Below, piece after piece: positions 1-10,438 of a DNA stretch of 35,076 nucleotides; positions within the stretch are counted from its first letter, which is position 1; each line of letters starts with the position of its first letter. The notes under the pieces were generated by a model that saw nothing but the letters and a program-made list of their open reading frames with translations, was not told the DNA's origin and did no database searches. Both the position numbers and the translations under genes were made by a program. Source of the stretch: Hemicentrotus pulcherrimus (Eukaryota > Echinodermata > Echinoidea > Camarodonta > Strongylocentrotidae); assembly GCA_003118195.1 (NCBI GenBank), contig BEXV01000074.1, forward strand, positions 394,156 to 429,231. The letters are read 5' to 3'.

Positions 1-572
1 ATATTTCTATATAATAAAGAAAATAAAAATATCCAAACGACGCTTGGAAAATGTGATGCCTTTATTAAAAAATGATTTTAAAAGTCACATATAGCGGGAA
101 CTTGGGACGTGTGCCCCAGCCCCTGTAAGAAAGTCATCCTTCATTTCACCCACATTGGGGATCGACGCTTCTGTGTATAGATAGCAAAATGTTCAAGACT
201 AGGGATAACACATTGATGACAACGGACTGAGTACTGAGACTATGAAGCTGCAATGTGAGATCATCTGCACCATGTACGATATATAATAATTATCATATTT
301 ATAAGAGAGACAGTTAGACGTGAAAAACTCGCACCAGCATGGCGATTCCCTATTCAACCGAGAAAATGACCGATGACGTGAAAAATTGAGAATTGTGAAT
401 GCAAGTATCTATATTTCACAAAGGAGATCTTTCTCAGTTTTCTCCTTACATAGATAGTATTCATGAAGGTTTCGAACATTTACATGATATTTCTGTCGTT
501 GGACTTGCTCTTTGTCATATTGATCCACATACGCTCAAACACACACACTCTCTCTGTCTCTCTGATTTGACA

Positions 573-613
573 TTACGTCAATGACGTTTACGTAGGAGGG
601 ATTATTGACGTAA
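573..613. promoter_or_regulatory. Cluster of CRE/ATF-like TGACGT sites
   Basis: Within 41 bp there are TTACGTCA (573-580), TGACGTTT (582-589), an overlapping TTTACGTA and TTGACGTAA (605-613). These are octamer types bound by bZIP factors of the ATF/CREB and PAR families. No promoter or adjacent gene can be shown in the window, so function is a guess. Confidence 0.25.
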
Positions 614-819
614 TCGCACTTGAACAGGAACTAAAGCATTTATTCGTGGTTACATGTTCGTTCCAACGCTCGAATATCAAAGAATAATATCTATTCTTTA
701 TTGTTCTAGTTGGAGCTACTTTCAAGACTATTATTATTTATGCTGCTGCTTCCCCTCCTCTTCTACCTCCCTCCCCGTCGCCCTCTTAAATCTTCTTCAT
801 CCTTTCCTATACCTCCACA

Positions 820-880
820 TGTTCTTGTTCGTGTTGTTCTTGTTCTTGTTGCTTTTTTTTTTGCGTGTTGTTGTTCTTGT
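820..880 (+). repeat. Imperfect GTT/CTT repeat
   Basis: Irregular repeats of gttctt, gttgtt and gtt follow a pyrimidine-rich stretch. The overlapping open frames in this region (rich in Leu, Val and Phe) are products of this simple sequence and not genes. Confidence 0.6.
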
Positions 881-2507
881 TGGCGTCTTTGTATATTTTT
901 TGTTGGTTCTTCTTCTAGCCATTTTTACAGTCTTATTGTTTATCAGTTATCTTCATTTTGTTCTTTCGAGTTCAACAAAGAAAAGTAGAACCCTTTTTCA
1001 GAAAGTGTAATATGTGTAAGTATGGAGAATAATATCAGAACAGATATGGGGGCAAAATTATTGCAGTGATGGATTCGTATTTTTGTAAAGAGCGCACAAA
1101 TCGAGCGTGCAAATACGTGCATGCTTGTAGGAGTTGACCTAGAAGTATAGTGCGTAGTTTTAGGGTACACCCCCTCTCCCCTCCCCTCTCCTATCTGCCA
1201 ATGGGCGTTAAAAGGGGATTTGATGACCCATCACCCTCCCCCCCCGTGTTTTCTTGATCAGGGAATCTAAGATCTTGTTTGAGGCCTGGGAGTTGGACTG
1301 CTTCCAAAGAACCGATTTCCTCTCATTGCATAGAATAGAGACTCGTGTCACTAGCCTGTTTTGAAAAAGAGAAGTGAAAAATAAAAATGAAATAACAATA
1401 ACAATAAGAAGAATGAATCTGAAACCTCGGTCCGGAGTATCTGCGCAGTATGATTCTCACAGGTTACATCTATACCGCGGCGATTATGCATTGAGTTATT
1501 CCATCAATTAATCAGCATTAGTAAATATTTTTCTAAGACCGTGATGTTTATGAATAATACACATAATTCACAAATTATTATTTTTAATCACTCTTGCAAA
1601 AAGCAAGCACCAAACTAAAAGCGCTAATTATATAATAGGGACATCAGTAGTACCTATTCTTGCATTGATGACTTTAACAAAAATCTTTGCTATAACAATC
1701 TTTACACTCTAATCATGCTGGTAATAATTTTTACTCGGCTCCCTGTCGTATAACCAGCACTACAAGAGAGAGGTTTACCATTACATGGAAGTTATACCGT
1801 TTATATGATGCAATTTGAAACCAAAGTAGACTGACTGTGAACATTTGTGATTCAGAAATGGTTTGGCATTGAATCAAAGGTGTAATTACATTGTGAATAG
1901 AGGCCTATATAATTTTATAATTGCAAATCTTGGGATCCATTGCAATAATCTTTATTGTCGTAGGTAAACCAATTTTCTCCAGGCAGTAATTCTAATAGCA
2001 ATCATTATTCTCGAGCTTTAGAATATTAAGATAGATTAAGAATCACTGTGAGTTATGAATTTGTAATTACTTTGTAAAACTAGTGGATGAAATATTATAA
2101 TAACGGCATTCTTTTCATTGGTCTTCGTTTTCTACAAATGCACAGAAATTTCTTAAACAACCGGAAAAAAGGGCAAAACACGATTTTTCTCATTGTAATC
2201 ATCAAAGTAGTTTTACTACACGTATAATCATGATAATCTGACACCAACCTTCTCTTCCAATATCATATACAATCATATTTATGGACGTCGTACATAATTC
2301 GTTTCATTTATGTCAAAGTGAAGAAGCGAAAATATTTGCAGGTACTTTGGCGATGTGAAAGTGTATTGACGTAATATCGAATCGAATGCTAGCTTGCTCT
2401 ACTTTATACAATGTAGCTTCGTTTGCTATGCGTGGTGCTCTTTTACATGACAGTTACAGTGTTCGATATGTGAACATCGAGATTGGGAGGGGTGTGCGTT
2501 ATTATAG

Positions 2508-2540
2508 AGGGCGGGAGCGGGGCGGGAGCGGGGCGGGAGA
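2508..2540 (+). repeat. 11-bp G-rich tandem repeat, G-quadruplex candidate
   Basis: The unit cgggagcgggg is repeated about 2.7 times. The tract contains at least six runs of three or four G separated by one to three bases, which satisfies the usual G-quadruplex pattern on the plus strand. It stands out sharply against the surrounding AT-rich DNA. Confidence 0.7.
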
Positions 2541-2607
2541 CAGTTAATACCACAATTTTTAAAAACAAATACTTGTTTCATGGATCATAACATTGTATTG
2601 ATTAAAG

Positions 2608-2762
2608 TGCCCTCGGCCCCCTTTACTCCACAAGATGGATCCACGCCCATGAATGCTCCAAGTCCCCTCCCCCTTAAGCCCCGAAATAGGTTAAACGTAT
2701 GACGTGCAGCCAGTCCCCTCCCCATCAGCCTTGAAAATGGATCCACGCCTCCTTTTTGTAAA
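2608..2762 (+). repeat. Diverged ~50-bp tandem repeat, about three copies
   Basis: Three successive segments start with a variant of agtcccctccccc (2608, about 2660 and about 2710). Two of them share atggatccacgcc (2635-2647 and 2738-2750). The middle copy lacks that block. This looks like an old minisatellite or a fragment of a repeated element. Confidence 0.5.
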
Positions 2763-2763
2763 G

Positions 2764-2771
2764 TGACGTCA
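2764..2771. promoter_or_regulatory. Consensus CRE palindrome TGACGTCA
   Basis: The octamer is a perfect 8-bp CRE, the palindromic binding site of CREB/ATF dimers. It lies in intergenic DNA just before a large microsatellite, and no transcription start could be placed. A chance match is possible. Confidence 0.25.
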
Positions 2772-2976
2772 TCAATATTAACACAACCTCTTCAAAGAAT
2801 GGAGCCGCCAGATCTTGTTACCCCTTCTCATCCAAATCCTTTGTGATATGATAACTACTGGTTGCTCGACGTATGGTCTTTTATGCTCAATCATGATACA
2901 TTATGCTTGGAGTGAGAAGGGCATTAACATAATACATTTTGACAGAGATAACGCCCCTCTAAATCTCAGCAGATAT

Positions 2977-3343
2977 GAAGAAGAAGTAGAGGAGGAGAAG
3001 AAGAAGAAAAAAAGAACAAGAACAAGAGGAAGAGGAATTAAGAAGAAGAAGAAGAAGAATAAGAAGAAGAAGAAGAAGAAAGGAGGAGGAGGAGAATGAT
3101 GATAATAATAATGATAACAATAATAATAATAATAATTCTAGAAATAAGAATAACACTACTACAACTACCAATGATACTAAAAATAATTATAATTATAATT
3201 ATAGTAATGATAATAACAACAACAACAATAACAATAATAATAATAATGATAATACCAAAAAAATGATAATAATAATAATAATCATCGTAATCATCATCAA
3301 TATCGTCATCATCATCGTAACCATCATCATCATCATCATCATC
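2977..3343. repeat. Compound trinucleotide microsatellite, ~370 bp
   Basis: A continuous run of trinucleotide blocks changes from (GAA/GGA)n (2977-3097), through (ATG/ATA)n, (AAT)n and (AAC)n, to (ATC/CAT)n ending near 3343. The open frames across it encode only Lys/Glu, Asp/Tyr, Ile or Leu/Ser homopolymers, so they are repeat translations and not genes. Confidence 0.9.
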
Positions 3344-4406
3344 TCTACCACAATCATCGTTTCCTTTAAATTTGTTTGTGAGTAAAATTATGTTTCCCAT
3401 CCTCAGTACGGTCATCTATTATAATTCTGAAAGATCACGTAAAACACATCATTCACGTTGCCCGTTAGTTGGAAAGGGACGCTGGTCCGCATAATGTGGA
3501 CGTTAGGTTTAAAGGGCGTTGCAGGGATTCCCTCAAACTCCAATGATACAGATGACATTTGAACATGAATCTCCTCATTAACTTAGGTATAGCTTTCCTG
3601 GAAGATAAAATGTAGCAGCTTTCAATGCAAGACAACAACAACAACAACAACAAAATGATGAAATTAATGCAACCTTTCTTAATATAATATAATACATCTC
3701 TGGTAAGTATCACTTTTATATTGCTGTGCGTGTTACTTTGGAAAAACTTTCATGTTATATTATCTGACCTCGTTCCCAGGCTAAATGATTTTTTTCTTTT
3801 CGACAAAAAATTGAATTCAGGCTGGTTCGTTTTGACTACTCTACCACACTTCTACCTTCCTAGACCGTAATAAAATGGTATAGTCTATGTATTTCAGACT
3901 CATCTTGATTTAGATATGACAATAAATGAAGTAAGCCTTGGAAGCAGATTAACTTCACCTCAACACGTACACCGAGTACAGACAGGAAACTGTGACGGGC
4001 TTTTCCGCTTGCTTGACTCCTATTTTTAGCTCTCGAAAAAGTCATGAGCATATGACAATTCACCTACATTATTAACAGTGTTATTATGCATGAAACAATC
4101 TCACCGAAATCATGGGAGTGGGTACATGGTGGTGAATGTATTTCCTTTGGTGAAGGGAGGGGTGGAGAATGTGACGAAAGTCGAAAGAGAGGGAAGAATA
4201 AGGGTAAGACGCGGCTTAAGTCTTGAGAAAAATATAATCAGAAAGAAAGATGAAGGAGATAATGATTTGGTTATGTCTTAGAAATGAATGTCCTCTAACT
4301 GACAGTTATTACGCGGATGTGCATGTAAACCAATGATCAAAGTTACTTGCATAGAAGGCAGTGGCATTAAAGGGGTACCCCCATCCTCATTAGAAATCGA
4401 AAGAGA
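3344..4406. other. Intergenic, no gene recognised
   Basis: A (CAA)n tract lies at about 3632-3652. Short open frames on both strands lack splice signals or recognisable motifs. Nothing else can be named. Confidence 0.5.
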
Positions 4407-4521
4407 NAAGAAGAAGAAGAAGAAGAAGAAGGAGAAGAAGAAGAAGAAGAAGAAGAAGAAGAAGAAGAAGAAGAAGAAGAAGAAAGACAGAAAAAGCGAT
4501 CTAACGATAGAGAGGGGAATT

Positions 4522-4568
<47 letters not shown>
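4407..4568 (+). repeat. (AAG)n followed by (GA)n purine tract, with an assembly N
   Basis: An unresolved base (N) at 4407 is followed at once by about 78 bp of (AAG)n to 4485, a short unique spacer and (GA)n at 4521-4568. The strand is almost pure purine, so it could form triplex DNA. The array length is unreliable because of the N. The overlapping Lys/Glu/Arg-rich and Phe/Ser-rich frames are not genes. Confidence 0.9.
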
Positions 4569-5643
4569 GGGGGACGAAAGGGAACGACACGATGCGACCA
4601 CTCCCCTCCCCCTCCGCTCAATGTTTGGACCCGTTCTGAGCCAATGGGAAATAATTAAACACTTTATAGCTATAACAAAGTTAACAACTGAAAGGGGAAC
4701 GAAATTTGATATATCTCAACCGCCAAAAGGCAACCGTTTTTCTGGAGAGAAAGAAATGAAGACAGAAGCCGCATTATAGTGCACTAAATAATGTGTGAAC
4801 GACAATCTACTCAACTATGCATGTTTTTGATGGGATTTTTTTTAACCATGAGGTCATAATATTTATCTTGCAATATGTCTAAAAACATTGGATACAAAAA
4901 ATAGAAATAAACGTTATTTAAGACAAAATCCTCTTCCTTCGCCACGTTATAGTTTTCCTAACAATTATACTTATTACGAATCATTAGCATGGATATAGCT
5001 GATGCAAATAACACATTGTATGTTTAGTAAGCGGAAGTAGACATGGCCTTTCATTCGTATTTAGTACTAAATGGAGGCTGCCCGTTCTCAAACTTTGATC
5101 TCGTTTCTCTTGTCATTCTTTACTGATTTCACTGTCATTCCAATCAATTAATTATTGCTTAAATAGTTGAAGCATAAATGCCATAAAACAATTTAAATAG
5201 ACCAATTGATTTTATGAACTTTCCTAAACGGTTTATACAAATCGAATTCCTTCCTCAAAGTCATATAAAAACGGTAAACATGTTTGTCTCAGAGAAACTA
5301 AAACAGTCTTCGTATTGACTTATTCCATGGTAGGTTTCACAGAGAAAGAAAAGCAATGTAAATTTAACAACAGGTTTCAAGGTTATTTTTCAGGAAAAAA
5401 AATCAATGTATCATAGTTGATACAGATACTGACCGTAAGTCACGTACGGTCAGATATTTATTTAATATTTTAATTCACTTCCGACATGATTATTTTACTC
5501 GTATCGTCTGTCATTGCATGAAAAGGGGAAATCAATCGGATTCATGCTAATGCAGTGTTAAAAGCCATTGACTAAAATTCATCAATGACCTAACATGTAT
5601 TGACGGATCCACTCGTTGATCTATTTGAGAATATAAATCTAAA
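4569..5643. other. Intergenic, no gene recognised
   Basis: AT-rich sequence without a credible exon. It contains a small inverted repeat at 5429-5452, listed separately. Confidence 0.5.
5429..5452. repeat. Short inverted repeat (9-bp arms)
   Basis: Arms ctgaccgta and tacggtcag flank a 7-base centre agtcacg. It may be a hairpin or a dimeric protein-binding site. Its role is unknown. Confidence 0.5.
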
Positions 5644-5750
5644 TATCAAATCAAATCGATTCAAATCAAATCAAATCATCATATCAAATCATATCAAATC
5701 AAATCAAATCAAATCAAAACAAATCAAATTAGGTCAAATCAAATCGAATT
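5644..5750 (+). repeat. (ATCAA)n pentanucleotide microsatellite
   Basis: About 20 imperfect units of atcaa/atcata run through this tract, with interruptions such as aaac and attagg. It is a simple tandem repeat. Confidence 0.9.
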
Positions 5751-8030
5751 GATTTTTCAAATAATATCATCCTGACACGCTTCACGATCATCAAAATCAG
5801 AATGAAGCGTCTGTCATAAGAACAAAATATAACATGTGAAAATAAAGCAAAACAACATATCCCTAAAGATAAACAGTTTAAATCAAATAGCATTGATTTT
5901 TGTCTCATTTTATGCGACCCAAATCTTGCTTATATACATTACTATACCAAGAAGTATATCATCACTGACTATCATCGCTATTGTCATCATATTTTTTTTT
6001 AATCATCCAATTTTCTTGAATACATAAAAATCACGTATATACAGTATTAGAGTATAGCTGCAAGATAATAGGGGATATCTTAATACCTGGTTATGCTATG
6101 TTATGTTAGAGAGATTCCAACATTCCTTTATTTAGAACGATTGTGACCACGAACTGTATATATCATTACTTTCTCAGTCAAAGGATGGATGGGATGGGGT
6201 GTCCTCTCTTCCATCTCATACCAAAGCGGGACTGAAACAAATCCTCAATCCCATTCACAAGCACAAAAAGAAAATAAAACAAATTTGGACCAAGAACAAT
6301 GATCTAAATTTACCCTTCAATAGCTATTATTCATTTTAAAACAAAAGAAAATCCCGATCAGCTTAGAATAGTCGATCTTGCCAATATAAGTTAAAAAATC
6401 GAAGGAATCAGCACATCGTTTGTTACGGAATTAATCCAATGATTGAAGAGGAAGGAAATATCATATCGCCACCTTCTTAAAATGAAAAAGTCATATTTTC
6501 AAGATTGGAGAAAAATAAGAAAACCGAACCAAATATAGAATAAAATGATATTCTTTGCTTATTTTTTCACAGAAAGGTTTGGGATATATCGAAAATAAGA
6601 GGGTTAGGTTATTCATTTACTTTGGGTTTACTCAATATTAATATATAATTATGTTTGTTTGTTTTTCTTCACACGCTGACTTAGGCCATTATACTAACTG
6701 GGTATAAGCAGCATGAATATGTTCAATTCAGCACATACGCCATTAACAAAGTTGGATTGCCTCAATGAAGAGATGACTTGGGCAAAAATATAATTTCTTT
6801 CAAAGTGTGACTAAAGCCATTATATTAAGAAAATGACGTTATCTATATTTTTCTGTACACGTTATTTCTGAAATCAAATTTGAACAACCTGTAATAATTG
6901 ACGTTTGTTCCCACAACGCAGGCATTAACAAGGGGAATCCCCCTTTCTTGATAACGCACCACGCAGAATGATCTGTTCAATATGTATTATGATTAAGGAG
7001 AATAATGGGTATATTTTTATATCGTAGACCGGTTTATACCCACGCAAACAACTAAAGGGTGAGCGGAAATTTGTTACATTTGCGTGAGTTACACAACACG
7101 TCTGTCTGTCTTCCCACATATTAATATACTGATCCTTTCCTCCACCCATTTTTTTTTCTTTCTCTCTCTCTTTATTAATTTGAGTTTTGTTCACCCACCT
7201 CCCTTCTTTTGGTTGAATCGTCTTTCCTTCATTATTCTCTTTCTTTCGTTCTCTCCCTCTCTCTTCTTTTTATTTTATTCATACATAATACCGGCATGCG
7301 TGGTATCTGATCTTTGTAGTGCCATTTTACTGTTCCTTGTTATTATTTCTATCATTATTTCAAACCAAACGCCTACGTGTTCTTTTACATGCACCCACGC
7401 CCTCCCTCAATATTACATCTAAATACAGTAATTCCTAAATATCTCGGATTAGATGCTCATCACCACTTTCCCAACTTTGTTGTTGTTCTTTGTGATTTTT
7501 TTTAAAAGTATAAAACCGACTACATTAAATCTTTTATTTGCGGACCACAAATCCAATTCGATGCGAAAAGGTATATTTTAATTTGTTGGTGATCATTCGT
7601 AAATAAGGGTGATGAGACAATGTCTGAGACATGTACTCTGGTCAGTGGCTTGGGGCTTTAATTCTTAAAAATAATACGGTTAAGGTTATAGGATGCAATT
7701 AGATTTTAGACTTCTACATTAGATTTAGGCTTACGTTTAGGGAAAGATTTAAGGTTAGATATAATATGCCAGTTTTAGGTTAGGAATTTAAGTTCAAGTA
7801 AAAACTGGCTGTGGAACAATATTGTAATAGGAGTATGAGCAAAGAATGCAACCATGCCGTGTATAGGCCTGACATGTTGGTTACCTGATTAAAACATTAT
7901 GCAGTAAACCTTTCTGCTTAAAAGGGCAGCGCTTAAACCTTTGAAACATTCAAGATAAGGCCAATATCACACAGGACATTCGACTGTACACAAACACACA
8001 TGACATATGCATGATACTAGATATCTTCAG
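5751..8030. other. Intergenic, no gene recognised
   Basis: AT-rich DNA with a pyrimidine-rich stretch at 7150-7270 that produces short Phe/Ser/Leu-rich frames. A degenerate ttaggtt-type repeat is at 7680-7795. No exon is supported. Confidence 0.5.
7680..7795 (+). repeat. Degenerate TTAGG-type repeat
   Basis: Scattered words such as taaggtta, agatttagg, gtttaggg, aaggttag and tttaggttagg recur in about 115 bp. This resembles a decayed interstitial telomere-like or GGTTA minisatellite tract. Alternative: chance enrichment in AT-rich DNA. Confidence 0.35.
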
Positions 8031-10205
8031 CTTTATTCTATTCACATGTCATTTACAATGAGTCAATTTGAACCAGAATGAATCATGTATATCAAGCATA
8101 TCTCTAGATTATATCTTATGTCTAAATCATAAATAACCATGTATGTACATATATATTCTTTATCATCTGCTCAACATAAATTTCTTTTTACATATCTTGT
8201 TTGCACTTGGTATGCATGGGATATAATATATGATTTATCAAGGAATAGCATAGTGTTCATGAAAATAACAAAAATGTATCATGACACTTACACTTGCGAG
8301 TACAGAACAAAAGAATCATAAACAAAACAATACAGCTAAAAATGAATATTATCTATACTTTGGTGAATTTGGAAAAGAATGAAAGAAGCTACTATGACGA
8401 CAAGCCACAATCAATGAATGGTTGGGACTAGCATTTACAGTAATATAAAAACCAATATCAACAAAAATACTATGCAGAAGAAAATGAAATAAAATAATGC
8501 TTCATAACACTATATGTAAAATTAATGCAACTTAACACAAATGAATTTCAAATAGTATGTATCATGATTACAGTGTAATGAAGTAAATACGGATTGAAAA
8601 TGTATTGTAAAGCAATTGGAACCCTTTTATAGTCACATGACACATATCAACATCAAGTAAACATTCACAAACAGCAAAAGTCATTTTTCTTTCCAATCTG
8701 AAACCACAAAGTGGAAATTTACCAAATATTGTAGTATTTTGCCATAGTAACATGATCCTCATTTCCTATTAATCCTTTTGACTAGAAATTCTGCCCTATC
8801 CCCAAGTAGAAGTAATAACATAGAAGAACACTGTGTTTTGATTGAGCCATGAATGAAAGTGTCCTAGTCTTTATTAGTCTGGCAGATCTAGCAAAACACA
8901 CCCCTTGAATGAATGCCCCCCCCCTTCCTGCTCCCCACCCCATCCCCAATGAACTCTATCAACAACAGCATTGGCTTAGAATCAATATTTCACAACTTAA
9001 GTCGGAAGTATCTAGGTGAAAGAGGCAATTACACAATAACACTTTCCTTTGGTATGAGCATGGCAGACAGTAGCTACACTGAAGTAACAATTTAACTTAG
9101 CAGACTTTATCATTGTTGGAATTTCCCAAATTGATTTGAGACATTAATTTATGCCACTATAGAAGACAATCTTATGCATAATACCACATTCCCATGACAT
9201 AAGTACAAGTACCGGTATGTCCTTATAATTTAGGAAAAGTGATATATAATTATATGGTGAGAACTTGAACATTACCAATAACTCTTGGAATTGGGTGGAC
9301 TGTTTACATTCAATATAGTACTATACACTATTNGGGTGGTAGGGGTGCAAAATGAAAAGTGCAGGCCAAGAAGCCCCATCTATAGGGTGTCACAGATCTG
9401 CCCTTGCAAGACTATTAGAAGCACATCCTCCAGTATATGAAAGCATGGAATATGGCATATCAGTTTCCCCTCAAGCCTACTACTACTAAACATGACTCAT
9501 TTATTTGGAGCCTTCACCGGAATGTCACTGAAGGAAATAACACTTGAAACAGATTTTGGAATTTCCCCTTGCCCAAAACAATCTCCATGGTAACGTTTCA
9601 TTTTTCAAACATCCCAATCCGGTAAATGACATTGATCATAAATGTTATGATGGGTGGGACCTTTCATGGAAAATTGTCTAAACTAATCAATAAGAAAGGA
9701 AAAACAAAAGATCACCTATTCTCAAAAGGAATAAGCTCAAAATACGCTTCTATTTATGGGATGTTTGGTGGTTACTGTCAATGCATTCTTCATAGTCTCC
9801 AATCCGAGATCTCATTGTGTATCACTAAGCTACAACTGGACTGCCAGATCTTGTTTTGTTGGAAATGTGTTTTTCATCAAAGAGAAAGAGAACAAAGGTA
9901 AATTCTACAGACCTGGTGGAAAGTGCCAGTCAGACCTGAGCTGTGACAATAATGATAAACTATGCACATTTAAATAACAATAACCATGGCAATAAAAGTG
10001 GTTCTACTTCAACAATTTTTGACGTTAGAAAATTGTTGGGATTCTGTGAATCTAACACAAGGGACACTGCCCGTGTGGCTCAGCTGATCTGGTATTACAT
10101 TACAGGAGTGGAATGATCAGCTCACAAGTATTGTTGATATCTAGCCTGAGGAATTCACTTGCCAAGCAATCCGAACAAGTTTAAATGAGAATCATTAAAA
10201 CATAA

Positions 10206-10438
10206 ATTCACTATGAACATGACAGACAAAGAAAGCGGACAAAATATACAGTACCTCAGGTAGACAAAGGAACATCCCTTCACTGCTATTATGTGAACAT
10301 GTGTAGAACAGGTGAATATGCATGTGACACCTGTTCTACATATTTTTTTACATAATAGCAGTGAAGGGATGTACCTTTGTCTATCTGTGGAACTGTATAT
10401 TTTGTCCGCTTTCTTTGTCAGTCATGTTCATAGTGATT
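10206..10438. mobile_element. CACTA-ended hairpin MITE, copy 1, with ATT target duplication
   Basis: The element (10209-10435, 227 bp) starts CACTATGAACATGACAG and ends with its inverse, CATAGTG. The left arm (10209-10314) and right arm (10328-10435) are nearly perfect reverse complements around a 13-base centre (aatatgcatgtga). It is flanked by ATT at 10206-10208 and 10436-10438. CACTA termini with a 3-bp target duplication are typical of the EnSpm/CACTA superfamily, so this is probably a non-autonomous, internally deleted member. It encodes nothing. It lies about 5.5 kb beyond the aftiphilin stop codon. A second copy is at 17837. Confidence 0.88.

Larger units (their letters stand above)
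1..2507. other. Intergenic, no gene recognised
   Basis: No exon with credible splice sites or a recognisable protein was found on either strand. The open frames around 650-1010 are leucine/serine/phenylalanine-rich translations of a pyrimidine-rich tract (736-800) and of imperfect GTTCTT-type repeats (820-880). CRE-like TGACGT motifs occur at about 374, 573-613 and 2366. The rest is AT-rich DNA with nothing I can name. Confidence 0.5.

Noticed and set aside
654..1170. Overlapping open frames on both strands, some with a hydrophobic, membrane-like look
   Set aside because: They translate a pyrimidine-rich and GTT-rich simple tract; hydrophobicity comes from CTT/TTC/GTT codons. No splice sites or family match.
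2815..3415. Open frames rich in Lys/Glu, Asp/Tyr and Leu/Ser across the trinucleotide array
   Set aside because: Low-complexity translations of a microsatellite.
4278..4779. A 148-codon Lys-rich frame and a 107-codon Phe/Ser frame
   Set aside because: Both run through (AAG)n/(GA)n and an N; the uninterrupted frame is due to the repeat.
9756..9977. Cys-containing frame of 73 codons that looks like a small secreted protein
   Set aside because: No signal peptide with a clean start, no regular Cys spacing and no splice context; it overlaps another frame in a region with no other sign of coding.
10066..10160. Second tRNA-like head (cccgtgtggctcagctgatctgg)
   Set aside because: An A-box-like word is present but no B box at the expected distance; too weak to call.
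10209..10435. PIF/Harbinger MITE as an alternative for the hairpin elements
   Set aside because: One copy has a TTA duplication as that family would, but the other has ATT, and the CACTA terminus fits EnSpm better.
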